The notes beneath the pieces are model-generated. The model had not been told where the DNA came from, did not search any database, and saw only the letters and a list, made by a program, of their open reading frames with translations. Below are positions 22,556 to 34,159 of a stretch of DNA of 64,000 nt, in pieces (within the stretch, counting starts at the first letter, position 1; every line of letters begins with the position of its first letter). Source of the stretch: Pyrenophora tritici-repentis (taxonomy: Eukaryota > Ascomycota > Dothideomycetes > Pleosporales > Pleosporaceae); NCBI RefSeq assembly GCF_003171515.1, contig NC_089398.1, positions 1,674,001 to 1,738,000 of the forward strand, in the 5' to 3' direction. The position numbers were made by a program, and so were the translations under genes.

Positions 22556-23339
22556 GGGTGTATGTGCATATCGCGCAGGAACACTGGGTCGTCAGGATGT
22601 TGTGGTCTCGTCTGGTTTCGTTATTGGTACCGGCTTTATTACCCGAGTTGCCTCGGATATTTCGGATACTCTCCGTCGCGGATCTCGGAGACTTAGGCCG
22701 AAGAAAAAGTGATTTTACATTGTCGACCCCTAGGCATCCGTTATGCTCGTGGGAAGCGTATATCTGGCGTGTTATGATTCATTGAGGATACAGCCTACTC
22801 CTACTATGGAGAGGGCCGGCATGAGCCTTGTCCGCTTCTTCGATTGTTGAGAGTCCACAGAACTTGCAATGAACGCTCAAAAAGAGAGTTCACTGCCACG
22901 TGTGATGATTTAGCGGTCGTCTTCATGCGTGTATATTATATTGATATTAAAGGAGTCATATTTTTCACGAAGGACCACAAAGAATAACTACTAGTTTTTA
23001 GCTCGGATGATAGCGTCTCTTAGTACACTTTTGGCCATATAAACTGCGTTAGTATTCACATAATTCAGCAGTCCTGACATAGGTAGCGCTGACGTGAGGA
23101 GAAGCAGGGATGCGTTGGTGGCACGTGCAACTAGGTAGGCCCGAAGCGTGTTGGCTGTGACTAAAGCCCCAGAGCACGCACAGCAACTGACTACAACCAG
23201 GTTCCCCGGAAAATGGCATAGCAACCGCGCTGCAGGAAAGCGTAACACACGTTGTAGAAAAGAACGCACCGCAACCTTATAGAGCCCCGTTCGCGCGCAT
23301 ACAGTACTTAACTACAGTAGGCTATTGCCAATCGACGCA
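22556..23339. other. Gene-poor stretch before the MITE
   Basis: Holds a minus-strand open frame at 22991-23269 (92 codons, Ala/Leu-rich) that I do not recognise and do not trust. No repeat ends or RNA genes seen. Confidence 0.35.
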
Positions 23340-23341
23340 TA

Positions 23342-23741
23342 ACATGGTTGGCAAGCGAGCGCCGCACCCAAAAACACACCAAAAAGCGGAGTTTGGGCAA
23401 CTCAATATCTCAACAACCAGCAGATAGATTTTTCTCAAAGGCTCTACTAGAACTCTAGGATTACATTTCTATAAGACTCTATAATTATAGGGCTCTAGCT
23501 ACTCTAGATGTAGAGATATAGAATTTGGAGGCTAAAAAAGCGGGAAGTTTCTGTTTCTGCTTAATAACTCTACAATCAAGTTGGCCATAGCCCTGTAACT
23601 ATGAAATATACATGCTTATGTGTGTGCAGCTTCACAGTAAGATTTTAAGAAAAATCTATCTGCTGGCCGTTGAGATATTGAGTTGCCAAAACTCCGCTTT
23701 TTGGTGTGTTTTTGGGTGCGGCGCTCGCTTGCCAACCATGT
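23342..23741. mobile_element. 400-bp pogo-type MITE
   Basis: Both ends read ACATGGTTGGCAAGCGAGCG, and near-perfect inverted repeats extend about 80 bp inward. TA lies on each side (23340-23341 and 23742-23743). The outer 20 bp match the TIR of the pogo element at 55185, so an autonomous relative could mobilise it. No coding capacity. Unlike the full-length elements it has only one AAGCGAG unit per end. Confidence 0.88.
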
Positions 23742-23743
23742 TA

Positions 23744-24200
23744 TATACGTTTTAAGAATTACTAATTACTCTAGAGGTAAGCTTCTGGTTCGCTAACTAC
23801 TAGCTACGCCTCTATCTATTAACGTTCGCCACGGGCGAGTGGCATAATCAGCTAAGAGCCAACCAAAACTAGAACTTATCACGATGGTATTGCACTATAT
23901 AGAACGGTAAATAAAATTTATAGTAAGCTCTTCTACTAAGAATCTACCGCTGTATCTTATCGTTGCAGAAATATATATATTCTTTGGCCGGAATGCTTAA
24001 AGATGAGTCTTTTTGCGTTTCGATACTTACATGTATAACTATACGTAACTTATACCTAGTCTTACTATAGCGTCTATAGCACCTTTATGATAGCTTACCT
24101 ATTTTGATACGCGCTTTCTTTTTCGCCTTCTACCTATTACTACGTGCCCTAAACTTCTTTAGAGTTATTAAGCGTACGCCTTTATTAACTAACGTAGTTA
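23744..24200. other. RIP-like TA-rich DNA
   Basis: No gene or element boundary recognised between the MITE and the L1 LTR copy. Confidence 0.4.
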
Positions 24201-24205
24201 ATTAT

Positions 24206-24368
24206 TGTTACGGATCTATAGACTCGGCCTATAGCCCCCATATCGATAAAATCCTTATCTTATCGGACTAGCGCCTTGGCGCCCACAGCACAAGCTCGGG
24301 CTCACAACGTAGATAGCTCGATAGCTTATATCTTGTCAAATCTAATCTTTCTTAGTTAATCCCTCACC
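24206..24368 (+). repeat. Solo LTR, family L1 (diverged, 163 bp)
   Basis: TGTTACGGATCTATAGACTC through TCCCTCAC matches the copies at 5361 and 13562, but with more C-to-T changes. Flanks attat/ttata do not form an exact duplication. Confidence 0.8.
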
Positions 24369-24373
24369 TTATA

Positions 24374-24996
24374 CAAGCTCCCTTTTAAGACAGGCCCTAG
24401 AAGCTTATTTGCGAATTATATTTTCTTGTCGCTACGAGCGACACGCCAACGACAGAAACACTTACACGACGAGGATTGTATTAACTATACGTACCGCCGC
24501 AGAAGAGCCGCCGTAGTAAAAACACCTAATTGCCTAGCTGCATAGCTATACCTACCTACTAGAAAAGATCCGCCGGCGCTTCTAGCGCTGCCGCTAATAA
24601 TAGCCTAACTAAATAAGATAAGTAAGGATGCCTACGACTAGGGTGCTTAGAACAGTACACAAACTATTCTAGCAGAGTCGCACCTTAAGTATAGTAATTT
24701 TAAGAATAACAATAACCTTACTAAAGTAGAGAAGGCGACTATTAGATAGAAACTCGCCACCTATAAGAGATAGGTTACTTTTCGCCGTAGAGACGGCTAA
24801 GGTAATAGTAAGGACAAAGGTAATAACGTTAACACCGCTAAACGCTATTAATAGTCGTATAGACAGTCTCTTAAGAAAACTATTAAGCTAGTAGGTAAGA
24901 TTTCTATAGAACTAGGCTATAAGAATAATATAGAAAACATATATCTACGTTTTTATAGTATCTACAGTAACAATAAACGCGAGATCCTCGCAGACA
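24374..24996. other. RIP-like TA-rich DNA
   Basis: Faint Lys/Asn-rich coding echoes on the plus strand but stops throughout. The same decayed sequence seems to resume at 25157, so the L1 copy at 25002 is inserted in it. Confidence 0.4.
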
Positions 24997-25001
24997 TAAG
25001 G

Positions 25002-25151
25002 TGTGAGGGATCGATCAAGAAAGATTGGATTTGACAAGATACAAGCTATCGAGCTATCTACGTTGTGAGCCCGAACCTGTGCTGTGGGCGCCAAGGCGCT
25101 AGTCCGATAAGATAAGAATCTTATCGATATGGGGGCCATGGATCCGTAACA
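25002..25151 (-). repeat. Solo LTR, family L1, inverted (150 bp)
   Basis: Reverse complement of the L1 family with a ~15-bp internal deletion near its TG end. Exact direct repeats taagg flank it at 24997-25001 and 25152-25156. Little RIP damage compared with its surroundings. Confidence 0.88.
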
Positions 25152-25156
25152 TAAGG

Positions 25157-25764
25157 AACGTTAACAACTTCACTACTTATATTACTAAACACGCTAAGAA
25201 TATCTTTAGACACCTAACAGATGTACTTAGTTAGATAGCTAAATAAGCTAAATAGCTAGACTAAGCACATAATAAAGCCCGCGTATAATAAGAAGTAGCT
25301 AACGCCTACGTAGAGCGCGCCTAGACGTAAGCTCGCGCTGCCGCTATAGACGAGCTTACCTAAGTTACCTAGAAGTATAACTATATAATTACTACTAAGA
25401 ATAGATACGCTTTACGGCTAGTAGTGCTTAAAGATAAGCTTATAGCCTTGCGTAAGTTAAACGTAAAGCTCTACTCTTAGATTAGTAACCTCTATAACAA
25501 GAGGAGTGTCTTATAATAGTACGTAGGCGTCCTAATAAATAGAAATTTATATAATATATGCCTAGCTTAGTTCTAGTTATCTCCTCCTTTAGTAACTATA
25601 AACCTGTTTATTAGCACTAGCACTAATAACTTAATACTGCCTCCCCCTATAACATGTTTTATAAGCGAGCCGCCAGTATAAGCGAGCCGCCACCTAACCA
25701 AACTTTTGTAACTTCAAAGCGACGCATCTCAATAACACGATAATACTATTGCTAGATATTAATA
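25157..25764. other. RIP-like TA-rich DNA with a stray TIR end
   Basis: Decayed sequence. At about 25660-25760 it contains ...agcgagccgcc..agcgagccgccacc..aacttttg and the same ~80-bp subterminal sequence that begins the pogo element at 25767, so a broken end of a related element abuts it. Confidence 0.5.
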
Positions 25765-25766
25765 TA

Positions 25767-27623
25767 ACTTGGTTGGCAAGCGAGTCGGTCAGACAAGCGA
25801 GTCGGTCACCCCACCAACTTTTGCAACTTTAAAGCGATATATCTCAACAACACGATAATATTATTGCTAGATATTGATATAGTAGACTACTCTATATTAA
25901 TAGTATTAGTGTTGCATGTGCGCGAGTTGTGCCCGGTCTCTTTGCATCTAGTGCAGCGCCTTTGAGCGCGCTGGCTGAGGCCTGATCGCGCTCCTCCTCG
26001 ACGCTCTTCATGAGCAATCTGCTGGTCAGCCTCATTTTGAGCTAGTATATCCTCTCCAGTTCCTTTTATAAGTACTCCGTGCTTCTGTATACGCCTTTTA
26101 GAGCGCCGCCTACGCGCTGAGGCTGCGCTGTTAGCCTTCTCAAGACTGGAGATCCGATCGCGCATTAGCTCAGCAGAGAGCATTATCACCTCAGCGCCCT
26201 TCTTCAGCTGGTCAATTGCCTCAATAATTGATGCTGGTGATGAGCTCTTGTGCTGGCGCACGCGCTCACGTATTAGGCTTGACTGAGCTTCAAGCTCACG
26301 CGCGTTGCTCGGCGTTTGAGCTACCCAGGGAGCCTCTGGCAGAGCTGCTGCTGGAGGAGTAGGTGTACGCAGCTGTACATCTAGCTTTGATAGAACAGCC
26401 TCTGGTTGTAGAGGAATAAGGCCTGCGCCGCGGAAGGCTGAGCAGATGTTGGCTGGCGTGAACGCTTGATCAAATGCTATCTTGAATGCTGGCAGAAACT
26501 CTAGCTTGGTGATGTGGTTGATGTGGTTGCGCATGAGGCTCTCCACCTCACGGCTGTACGCGCGCTTCAATGGCGAGAAGCAGCCAACATCAAGTGGCTG
26601 GAGTAGGTGAGATGAGTGAGGAGGCATACAGAGCGTATAGATATTGTTCTCCTTGCAGAGCTCCTGGAACGCTAGAGATTGGTGGCTCTTATGGCCATTA
26701 ATAATAAGCAGGCGACGCGCGCCTATAGTACGAGCCTGCGTGTGAGCGTTGAAGTGCTTTAGCCACTCAACTCTAAGCTTATTATTTGTCCAGCCATTGT
26801 TGCTGACTGCGATTGCCCAGTCGCGTGGGATCTCAGCTTCCTCGTACCAGGCTGATAGGTGGTACTGGCCAGCGAAGATGAGGAACGGTGGGACTGACCA
26901 GCCAGCAGCGCTGATAGCAGCGATCAGCGTTACCCACTCGCGATTGCCTAGCTGAAGAGTCTTCGGCCTGCCTCTCCTCTCTGCTCCTGTTATAACTAGC
27001 TGCGTTGTAATCTTGCCTATTATAAAGCTAGCTTCATCAAAGTTGTATATATCCTTATCACAGATACTAAGCTTAGCCTTTGTCTTCTCTATAAGCTCAA
27101 ACCAGCTTCTAATAAGGGCTGGATTCTCACAGAGAGCTCTCTGCCTATCGTACGCTCGGTTGAAACACGTCCGAAGACTATCTGTCCGCTTGACAAAGTT
27201 GGCTGGCCACTTCTGCCCAACCTGGCCAGCGCCGCGCGCAGCCAGCAGCTTATCAGCCATATCGCGTGCAGCTGCGTAGGTAGGCGCAAACCCGCGCTGA
27301 TCTAGCTGAAGTATATAGCTAACAATCACCTCCTCTTCTCTCTGGGTAAGCTTCCTTGAGTTAGGCTGGCAATCGCGTCGCGCGCGCTTTCCAGCGCGCC
27401 GGTCAATTAGGGTTGATTTTGGGATATCGAAGACTGTAGCAGCGCGTCGCGTACTCTGAATTTGGGCAGAATCTATAGATAAGAGAGCAAGCTGAATATC
27501 TGCTTCATTTGAAGGCACAAGAGGAGCGCGGCGTGGAGGCATTATGTGTTGAGATAGAGTAGGTGATTAAAGTTGGTGGGGTGACCGACTCGTTTGTCTG
27601 ACCGACTCGCTTGCCAACCACGT
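25767..27623 (-). mobile_element. Pogo/Fot1-like transposon P2, structurally complete
   Basis: TIRs begin AC(T/G)TGGTTGGCAAGCGAGTC and contain two tandem AAGCGAGTCGGTC units at each end. TA flanks at 25765-25766 and 27624-27625. Length is 1857 bp with one intact 551-codon transposase frame and little RIP. It is the best-preserved pogo copy in the window, but see the catalytic-residue note for its gene. Confidence 0.92.
25887..27542 (-). CDS. Pogo-like DDE_1 transposase with a mutated second catalytic Asp
   Basis: An intact 551-aa frame from ATG at 27542. Order of domains: psq-type helix-turn-helix (about 14-50), CENP-B/Tc5 DNA-binding region (about 60-130), DDE_1 catalytic core (about 160-345), basic linker, and a C-terminal CCHC zinc knuckle [14 protein letters not shown] (about 530-543). 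Catalytic residues: D169 in YNFDEASF and D318 in LQPLDVGCF are present. The middle one, normally in (V)DGHxSH, reads [10 protein letters not shown], so position 282 is Asn (codon AAT at 26697-26699). The related copy at 55185 keeps GAT there. The change is a CpA-to-TpA event, so this copy is probably catalytically dead though full length. Confidence 0.9.
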   Translation of the reverse strand: MPPRRAPLVPSNEADIQLALLSIDSAQIQSTRRAATVFDIPKSTLIDRRAGKRARRDCQPNSRKLTQREEEVIVSYILQLDQRGFAPTYAAARDMADKLLAARGAGQVGQKWPANFVKRTDSLRTCFNRAYDRQRALCENPALIRSWFELIEKTKAKLSICDKDIYNFDEASFIIGKITTQLVITGAERRGRPKTLQLGNREWVTLIAAISAAGWSVPPFLIFAGQYHLSAWYEEAEIPRDWAIAVSNNGWTNNKLRVEWLKHFNAHTQARTIGARRLLIINGHKSHQSLAFQELCKENNIYTLCMPPHSSHLLQPLDVGCFSPLKRAYSREVESLMRNHINHITKLEFLPAFKIAFDQAFTPANICSAFRGAGLIPLQPEAVLSKLDVQLRTPTPPAAALPEAPWVAQTPSNARELEAQSSLIRERVRQHKSSSPASIIEAIDQLKKGAEVIMLSAELMRDRISSLEKANSAASARRRRSKRRIQKHGVLIKGTGEDILAQNEADQQIAHEERRGGARSGLSQRAQRRCTRCKETGHNSRTCNTNTINIE

Positions 27624-27625
27624 TA

Positions 27626-29076
27626 ATAGTTTTTACGCTATAAATAGTTAGAGTATATTTATTATACTAAAAACTAGTTAGCGAGCATTACACTAGTAAC
27701 GCTAAGAGCGTTACTTCTACTAGGCTAGCGCTAATCCCTAATATTAATGCCTATAGCTTAGTCCTTTGCTTAGCTACTCTATATTTTCTACTTTACTATT
27801 ATAATAACCCTTACTTTTACCTTTACTCCGCACTATTACTCCTTTGCATTCCCGCACAGTATACTCTCTGCTATTCTCGCCTTTATTCGCCTTCGCTCTC
27901 TCTACTTGTCTTCGTCGTTACCGCTCTAGTCATAGTAAGTTTAAGTAGCTACGTAGTAGTAAGTAAGTAAGTAAGATACTAATAAAAATACAGCCTAGGA
28001 CTACTCGCGGCAAGGCTACTTAATAAGCTAATACTAAATATGCTTATAACTCTAAGATTACTACCTCTATTAGCTCGCGTTTAGCTAGCGCTCTCTATTC
28101 TACTACTAGTAATAGCTCTAGGCCTAAGTCTTATTGCCGCACTACCTCTTTAATTAACAATAATATAAGCCCGTTTACCTACTTATTTATCAAGAAGTAA
28201 TATAACTTTTAAGCTAGCGCGTTTTATAAGTTCGCATATAAGCGTTATGTTAAGCGGTAGGCTTTAACAAATAGTAATAGGCTTTATTATAATTACGCTA
28301 ATAGTAAGAGTAGTTACTATAAGGCCTATAGGAGCTATATATATACTCTAGTGTAAGTTTTACGCTTAGTCCTTAATCTTAATTAGATTAGGTAATGCTA
28401 TTACTAGCGATAAGCTAATCGCTAGTAACGTTTACACTACTATAAAGTAAGGCATACGTGAGTAGCGCAAGAACGCCCCATTTATAGGTAATGCTCTAGT
28501 TAATTAATAGCTTACGTACAGCTAATAGGGTTGTCTTGTATATGATTAAGAAGTACTATAATGTCTTTTCTAAAATAATCTAGAAGCTTAATAATTATAT
28601 TAAGTCTAAGCGTCTATCTACTTGCGCTTCTAAGAAGACTCTCGTGTCTAACAATAATAAAAATTAATCTGTATCTAAAGAGGAGAATGTCGTTTTTAAT
28701 ATTAATAAATACTATGCCTACTTTTCTTAAAAGGAGGAGGACTATATTAATCTCTTTAGCGAGGCTATCTATACTACGCCTAATTATAAGGCGAGCATCT
28801 CTCGCTAGGATAAGTATAATCCTTTTCTTAATTATAAGACTTCTACTAGTCCTTTAACTACTTAAAAGCCTAAGCGTCTTATTATTCCTAATTGCGCTGC
28901 TGTTCGTTACAAGTTTATTTAAGACTCCACTAATCGCATTAGTAAGATAGCTATTGAGTTTGCTAAGAAGCTTAAGCGTAATAAAGTTTAGATTCTTTTC
29001 TTTTCTATTAATCTCTTGCTCCTTCTTAGGTAAACCTCGCTAATAACGCATTCTAGCTAATTAAGGCCTTTAGCCT
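27626..29076. other. RIP-ruined tract of unknown origin
   Basis: About 1.45 kb, TA-rich with stops in all frames. A repeated gtaa run lies near 27955-27975. Ser/Thr-rich coding echoes suggest a dead transposon or gene, but no motif is readable. Confidence 0.4.
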
Positions 29077-29078
29077 TA

Positions 29079-30942
29079 ACGTGGTTCCCAAGCGAGCGCC
29101 CCACCCAAGCGAGCGCCCCACAAAACACCAGCGCAGCGCACGCGCAACAATAATACACAATGTCACAATAACACTAAGCTTTTAGGCTTTATACTGAAGG
29201 TGACGTACAGCTTGCTATCTCTAATATCTAAAGAGATTAAGTAAAAAGCCTACGACACGCTAAGGCAATCTATAACGTTTCTTAAAGGACGATACAGCGG
29301 CGCTGCGATAGAAAGCGCCCTCAACGCGATTGCGAACTAAATTTAAAACGCCTTACTAAGCTAGAAGAGGAGGCGATTACACAGCGTGTACTTAAAGAGA
29401 GTCTACGTAGAATACCGCCCTCGAAGGCATACGTATAAGATATAGCGGATAGACTGCTAAGAGAGCGTGGTAGGAAGCCTACAGGCAAGAACTAGGTCGA
29501 CAACTTTATTAAGCGTACACTAGAGCTGCGAACGCGATAGAGCTGTCCGTATAATTGCTAATAAGCTGCCTGCGAGGACCTAGCGATTATCTAGCTATAG
29601 TTTAGCCTAGTTTAATCAATAAAGGCGAAGTACAGTATTGTAGATAAGGACACCTAGAATTTTAATAAGTCTAGCTTTATAATAGGAAAGATATTCTCTT
29701 AGCTTATAGTCATAGGTTTAGAGAAACCTAGGAAACAGAAGAAACTATAGCCTAGTAATCGCGAGTAGGTTACTCTAGTACAAGGCGTCGCTGCGACAAG
29801 GCGTATTATCCCACCCTTTCTTATCTTTGCGGGCAAGGTCCTTATTACTACCCAGTTCGCCAGTCTACCTCGCGATTGGATTATTACTGTTTCTCCTAGT
29901 AGCTAGATCAATAACGACGTCGCGCTAGCGTAGCTTAAGCACTTCGACACCTATATAAAGGCGTCCTCTGCTAGGGTATATAGGCTGCTTATTATTAACA
30001 GCTATAAAAGCCACTACTTAATTGAATTCTAGGACTACTATAAGAACAACAAGATTATTACTCTTTGTATGCTACCTTACTCGTCGCACCTCCTACAGCC
30101 TCTTAACGTAGTCCCCTACTCGCTGTTAAAGCGCCACTACAGCGACGGGATCTCGCTCTTAGCACGCAGCCGCATCTACTATATTAACAAAGAAATCTTA
30201 CTACTAGCGTTGAAAGCGGCTTTTAAGAAGATGTTTATAGTAGAGAATATCTGCGCAAGGTTTTGAGGCGCTAGATTAGTCCTATACAACCCTAACGTTG
30301 TGTTATCGAAGCTTAATATATAGCTGCGTACGCTAACGCTACCTACACTAGGCACTATTACCTAGGAAGCACAAACACCGCACAACGCCTGCGAGATAGA
30401 TGCGTAATCTACGCTAATTCAAAATCGTATACAAAACTATCGCGGGTCTCTAGCAAGTTTATTAGATAAGCAGGTTAAGTAGCTAAGTAAAGGCGCTTAG
30501 CAGATAGCTTATAGTATAGTGTTAATATAGGAGCAAATAGGCCGCTTGCGAGGCGCTGTTAACACGCTTATAAAGCGTAAGACCCGTAAAAGGCGGTATA
30601 TACGCGTAGAGGAGACTCTAATAGTTAGTAAGGTATCTAATCTAATTGCTGAAAAGGAGGGTAGTAGTCGTGAGGAGGGCGAGATGCCTGCGAAGAGGGT
30701 GTGCGCAGAGAGGCGCTGCGGCCGTTGCAGCGAGATTAGGCATAACTCCCGCACCTGTAAGGTAGAAATATTAGATGTAGATAATAGCGACGCTTCTAAG
30801 TAATATTATCCTCTTGCGTATAGTATAGTAATTTGTTGTAGCATTATGCTACGTCGCTATGCGTGCGCTGCGCTGGTGTTTCGTGCGGCGCTCGCTTGGG
30901 CGGGGCGCTCGCTTGGGTGAGGCGCTCGCTTGGGAACCACCT
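29079..30942 (+). mobile_element. Pogo/Fot1-like transposon P3, RIP-degraded
   Basis: TIR ACGTGGTTCCCAAGCGAGCG at 29079; the right end reads GCTCGCTTGGGAACCACCT at 30942. TA flanks at 29077-29078 and 30943-30944. The left end has two CAAGCGAGCGCC units and the right end has three, so TIR repeat number varies within one element. Transposase on the plus strand is broken. Confidence 0.88.
29160..30803 (+). pseudogene. RIP-inactivated pogo transposase (P3)
   Basis: Start ATG at 29160 is followed within four codons by TAA. Readable islands are [15 protein letters not shown] near 30069 (third catalytic block, Asp now Asn) and the C-terminal knuckle CGRCSEIRHNSRTC near 30718-30759, which keeps all CCHC ligands. 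Stops are mostly TAG/TAA from CAG, CAA and TGG. Confidence 0.8.
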
Positions 30943-31199
30943 TAAGCCTTATATAGTAGTTTCTTTAATTAGACTAATATCCTTAAATAACGCTTTATCA
31001 ATTAGTAATCTACTATTTTGTATCTTAAAGATTGAGTTACGCCTTAAACTTCTCAAACTGTTATTAGGTTAACGACTTTGTAAGACTATTAGCTAGTATT
31101 AAGCTAGTCTCTAGGTATTCTACCTAGAACGATCCCTTTGCATGCTCCTGCCTAAGCTACATATTCTAAATATCTACGTATTGTAGTTCAAATGTAATA

Positions 31200-31975
31200 T
31201 ACTTATTCTTCTTAATAACTAGCTAAATCGTTTATTAATTATTGCACTAGATCTTCTAAACGTCCCTAAGATTAAGGGTTAGTTCCTTAAAAAAGCGCTT
31301 AAGTGCTATAGCTTCCTTAGCTGTATACTTAAGAGTAAGGAGCTTAGCTTTAGTAGTCGAGGTAGTTACTATGCTCTAGCGCGTTGCTTTCTAGAAGATC
31401 GCGCCGCTAAAGAGCATCGTAATGTAGCTGTGCGATAAGCGACGCGTTTCTAGATTATCCGTAAAAGACGCGTCGCCACAGATAACTAGGTCTAGTCTAT
31501 TATAGTGCCTATACTAGATAGCATCCTATCAAGTCCTGTATAGATATATAATTACTTGTTCTACCGCCTTTATATACTAATTACTTAGATTAGTTAGGAA
31601 ATAGGATAGCATAGAGACAGCAAAGGCTACGTTAGGTCTAAGCATAATAGCTGTGTATAGGACTAATCTAACTTTTTCCTAGTATACCTTAATCTGCTAC
31701 TTAGTTACCTCTCTATTAGACTTAATAAGTTCTTTTAACAGTAGCGGAGTAAAAGGGAATATTCTATTCTCTAAGCTAAACTTCTTAGTAATCTTATTAA
31801 TGTATATGTTATAGACTAGGGTGATCGTCTAAGAGTCTTAGTCCTAAATAACCTTAACCCTAAGGAACTACTTAACTAGTCCTTATGCCTTTATCTCGTA
31901 CTTCGAACTAATCACTTTCTATAATTCTATAGCTTGTTCCTTAAACTCTTTGTAAAATATAAGCAGGATGTTGTA
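31200..31975 (-). pseudogene. Copia reverse transcriptase-RNase H fragment
   Basis: On the minus strand around 31500-31300 the frame reads DASFTDN, then SYITMLFSGAIF, then VTTSTTKAKLL and YTAKEAIALK with intervening stops. This is the Copia RNase H block. It resembles the same region of the element at 15027. The fragment is cut at the P4 insertion (31978) and has no LTRs in sight. Confidence 0.65.
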
Positions 31976-31977
31976 TA

Positions 31978-33821
31978 ACGTGTTTCCCATGCGAGTCGGC
32001 AACCCAAGCGAGTTGGCAGCTCTACCCCACTAACACGCCTTCCTAGCAACAACGCGTAATGTCTCAACAACGCAACGTCTAAATGTCCTACAACGAAGGA
32101 GATATACACCTTACTATCTCTAATATTAATTTAAAGCAAATTTAAAGCTCAAAACGCGCTGCTAAGATCTATAACGTCCCCTAAATAACGATCTAAGACT
32201 GACGCGCTAGACGACGCGCCTAACGCGACTATGAACTAAACTTAAAGCGCCTTATAAAGCTAAAAGAGGAGGTAATTCTATAGAGCGTACTTAGAGCAAG
32301 TCTACGTAGCGTACCGCTAACGAAGGATCTTATACGAGATATAGCTAATAGACTGCTTAGAGAGCAAAGTAGGAAGCCTATTAGCAAGCACTAGGTTAAT
32401 AACTTTATTAAGCGCACACATAAGCTTAAGAAGCGCTAGAGCCGTCCGTATAATCGCTAGCGAGCTACCTACGAAGACCTAGCGCTTATACTACCCTAGT
32501 TCGAGCTTATTTAATTAGTAAAGGCGAAGTACGGTATCCTTAATAAGGATACCTAGAGCTTTAATAAATTAGGCTTCTTAATAGGCAAGATTACGTCTTA
32601 GCTTATAGTTACAGGCTTAGAGAAGCCTAGGAAAGCAAAGAAACTATAGCCTAGCGATCGCGAATATACTACCCTAGTACAAGCTGTCAGCGCGATAGGG
32701 AAGCGTATCCTACCCTTTATTATCTTTGCTAGTAAGGTCCTAATCTCTACCTAGCTTAATCTAGGTATACTACGCGACTAGGTTATTTAAGTTAGTCTAA
32801 ATAGATAGAAAAGCAGCAATCTAGCGCTTAACTAGCTTAAACACTTTAATACGCATACGAAGTCTATAGGAGCGTATAGGCTGCTTATTATTAATAGCTA
32901 TACGAGCTATTGCTCGCTTACTCTCTAGAACTACTATAAGGAGAATAAGATTATCGCTCTCTACATGCTATCTCACTTATCGCACTTACTATAGCCCCTT
33001 AACGTCGCCTACTTCGCGCCGCTAAAGCGCTCTTATAGGGACAGCATCTCGGCCTTAGCGCGCAACCACATCTACTACATTAGTAAGGAAACCTTCCTAC
33101 TAGCCTTTAAAGCTACCTACGAGTAGATATTTACTAAAGAGGACGCTCGCGTAGGGTTTAGAGGCGCTAGATTAGCTCTATTTAACCTAGATGCAGTGTT
33201 ATTAAAGCTTAATATAAGGTTGCGCACGCTAACTCTACCACAGCGCGACGACGTCGCGTAGGAGTCGAAGACGCCGCGCAACGCTAAAGAGCTAGAAGCT
33301 TAGACTACGCTTATTTAATAGAGAATGTAAAGACGCCTAGATTCCTCTGCAAATTCTATTAATAAGCAGGTACGGCAGCTAAGTAAAGGCGCGTAGTAGA
33401 TAGCGCATAATATAGTGTTGCTGCAGGAGGAATAGGCGCGTATACGATGCGCAATCAAAGAGCTTATAAAGCGTAAGAGCTGTAAAAGGCAGTATATATA
33501 GGTAGACGAGACCTTAATAATTAGCGAGGTATTAGACTTAATTACTAAGAGGGAGGGTAGTAGTTGTAAGGACGGCAAAACGCCAGCAAAGAGGGTACGC
33601 GCTAAGAGGCACTACGGCCGTTGCGGCGAGGTTAGGCACAATTCCTACACCTGTAAGGTAGAAATAGAGGATGCAGATAATAGCGAAGAATCTAAGGTAT
33701 AATTTACTATTGCGTACAGCATAACATATTATTGTAGTGTTGCGCGGCGTCGTCGCGCAGGCGTGTCGGTAGGGTAGAGCTGCCGACTCGCTCGGGTTAC
33801 CGACTCGCATGGGAAACACGT
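31978..33821 (+). mobile_element. Pogo/Fot1-like transposon P4, RIP-degraded
   Basis: TIRs start ACGTGTTTCCCATGCGAGTC with two (A/T)GCGAGT(C/T)GGC units per end. TA flanks at 31976-31977 and 33822-33823. 1844 bp. Encodes a transposase related to P3 on the plus strand, now full of stops. Confidence 0.88.
32059..33702 (+). pseudogene. RIP-inactivated pogo transposase (P4)
   Basis: Same plan as P3. Readable parts include the CENP-B-like N-terminus and a C-terminal knuckle near 33600-33660 (YGRCGEVRHNSYTC), in which the first Cys of the CCHC set is replaced by Tyr. Non-functional. Confidence 0.75.
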
Positions 33822-33839
33822 TATAAGGATAATTATAAT

Positions 33840-34033
33840 TGTCGCGGAAATGGACTTGATGTTGGACGTCAGATGATCACATGATTAGATCGGGTCTTTG
33901 AGACTCCAGATCCGTGCCAAGGGACTAGTCCATTAAGTATAAATACCGGACTAGCCGTCTGATCTTTCTGATCCTTAGAGCAATCAATAATCCTACTCTT
34001 AAACAAATCCAATTAGTGTTATCCTAACTATTA
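33840..34033 (+). repeat. LTR, family L4, copy A (194 bp)
   Basis: Begins TGTCGCGGAAATGGACTTGA and ends CCTAACTATTA, with RIP-type changes compared with the copy at 42819. The following bases TAATTATC resemble a mutated primer-binding site (TGGTTATC). A retroelement relic probably continues downstream. No exact target duplication. Confidence 0.75.
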
Positions 34034-34159
34034 TAATTATCTATATCTTAGAGATCTGCGATTAATGCGGGTATACCTCTAGGTGTAGCTCTACCTCCTA
34101 GTTAATTGTCTAGATCCTTACTTCTACCTCGTCTACGCCTAATAGGTATATAGCGATAG
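34034..34159. other. Retroelement leader remnant after LTR copy A
   Basis: Short RIP-mutated stretch between LTR A and the L5 solo LTR; it resembles the sequence downstream of LTR copies B and C in places. Confidence 0.4.

Noticed and set aside
22991..23269. 92-codon Ala/Leu-rich minus-strand open frame
   Set aside because: No family recognised, no splice partners, adjacent to decayed DNA; too weak to call.
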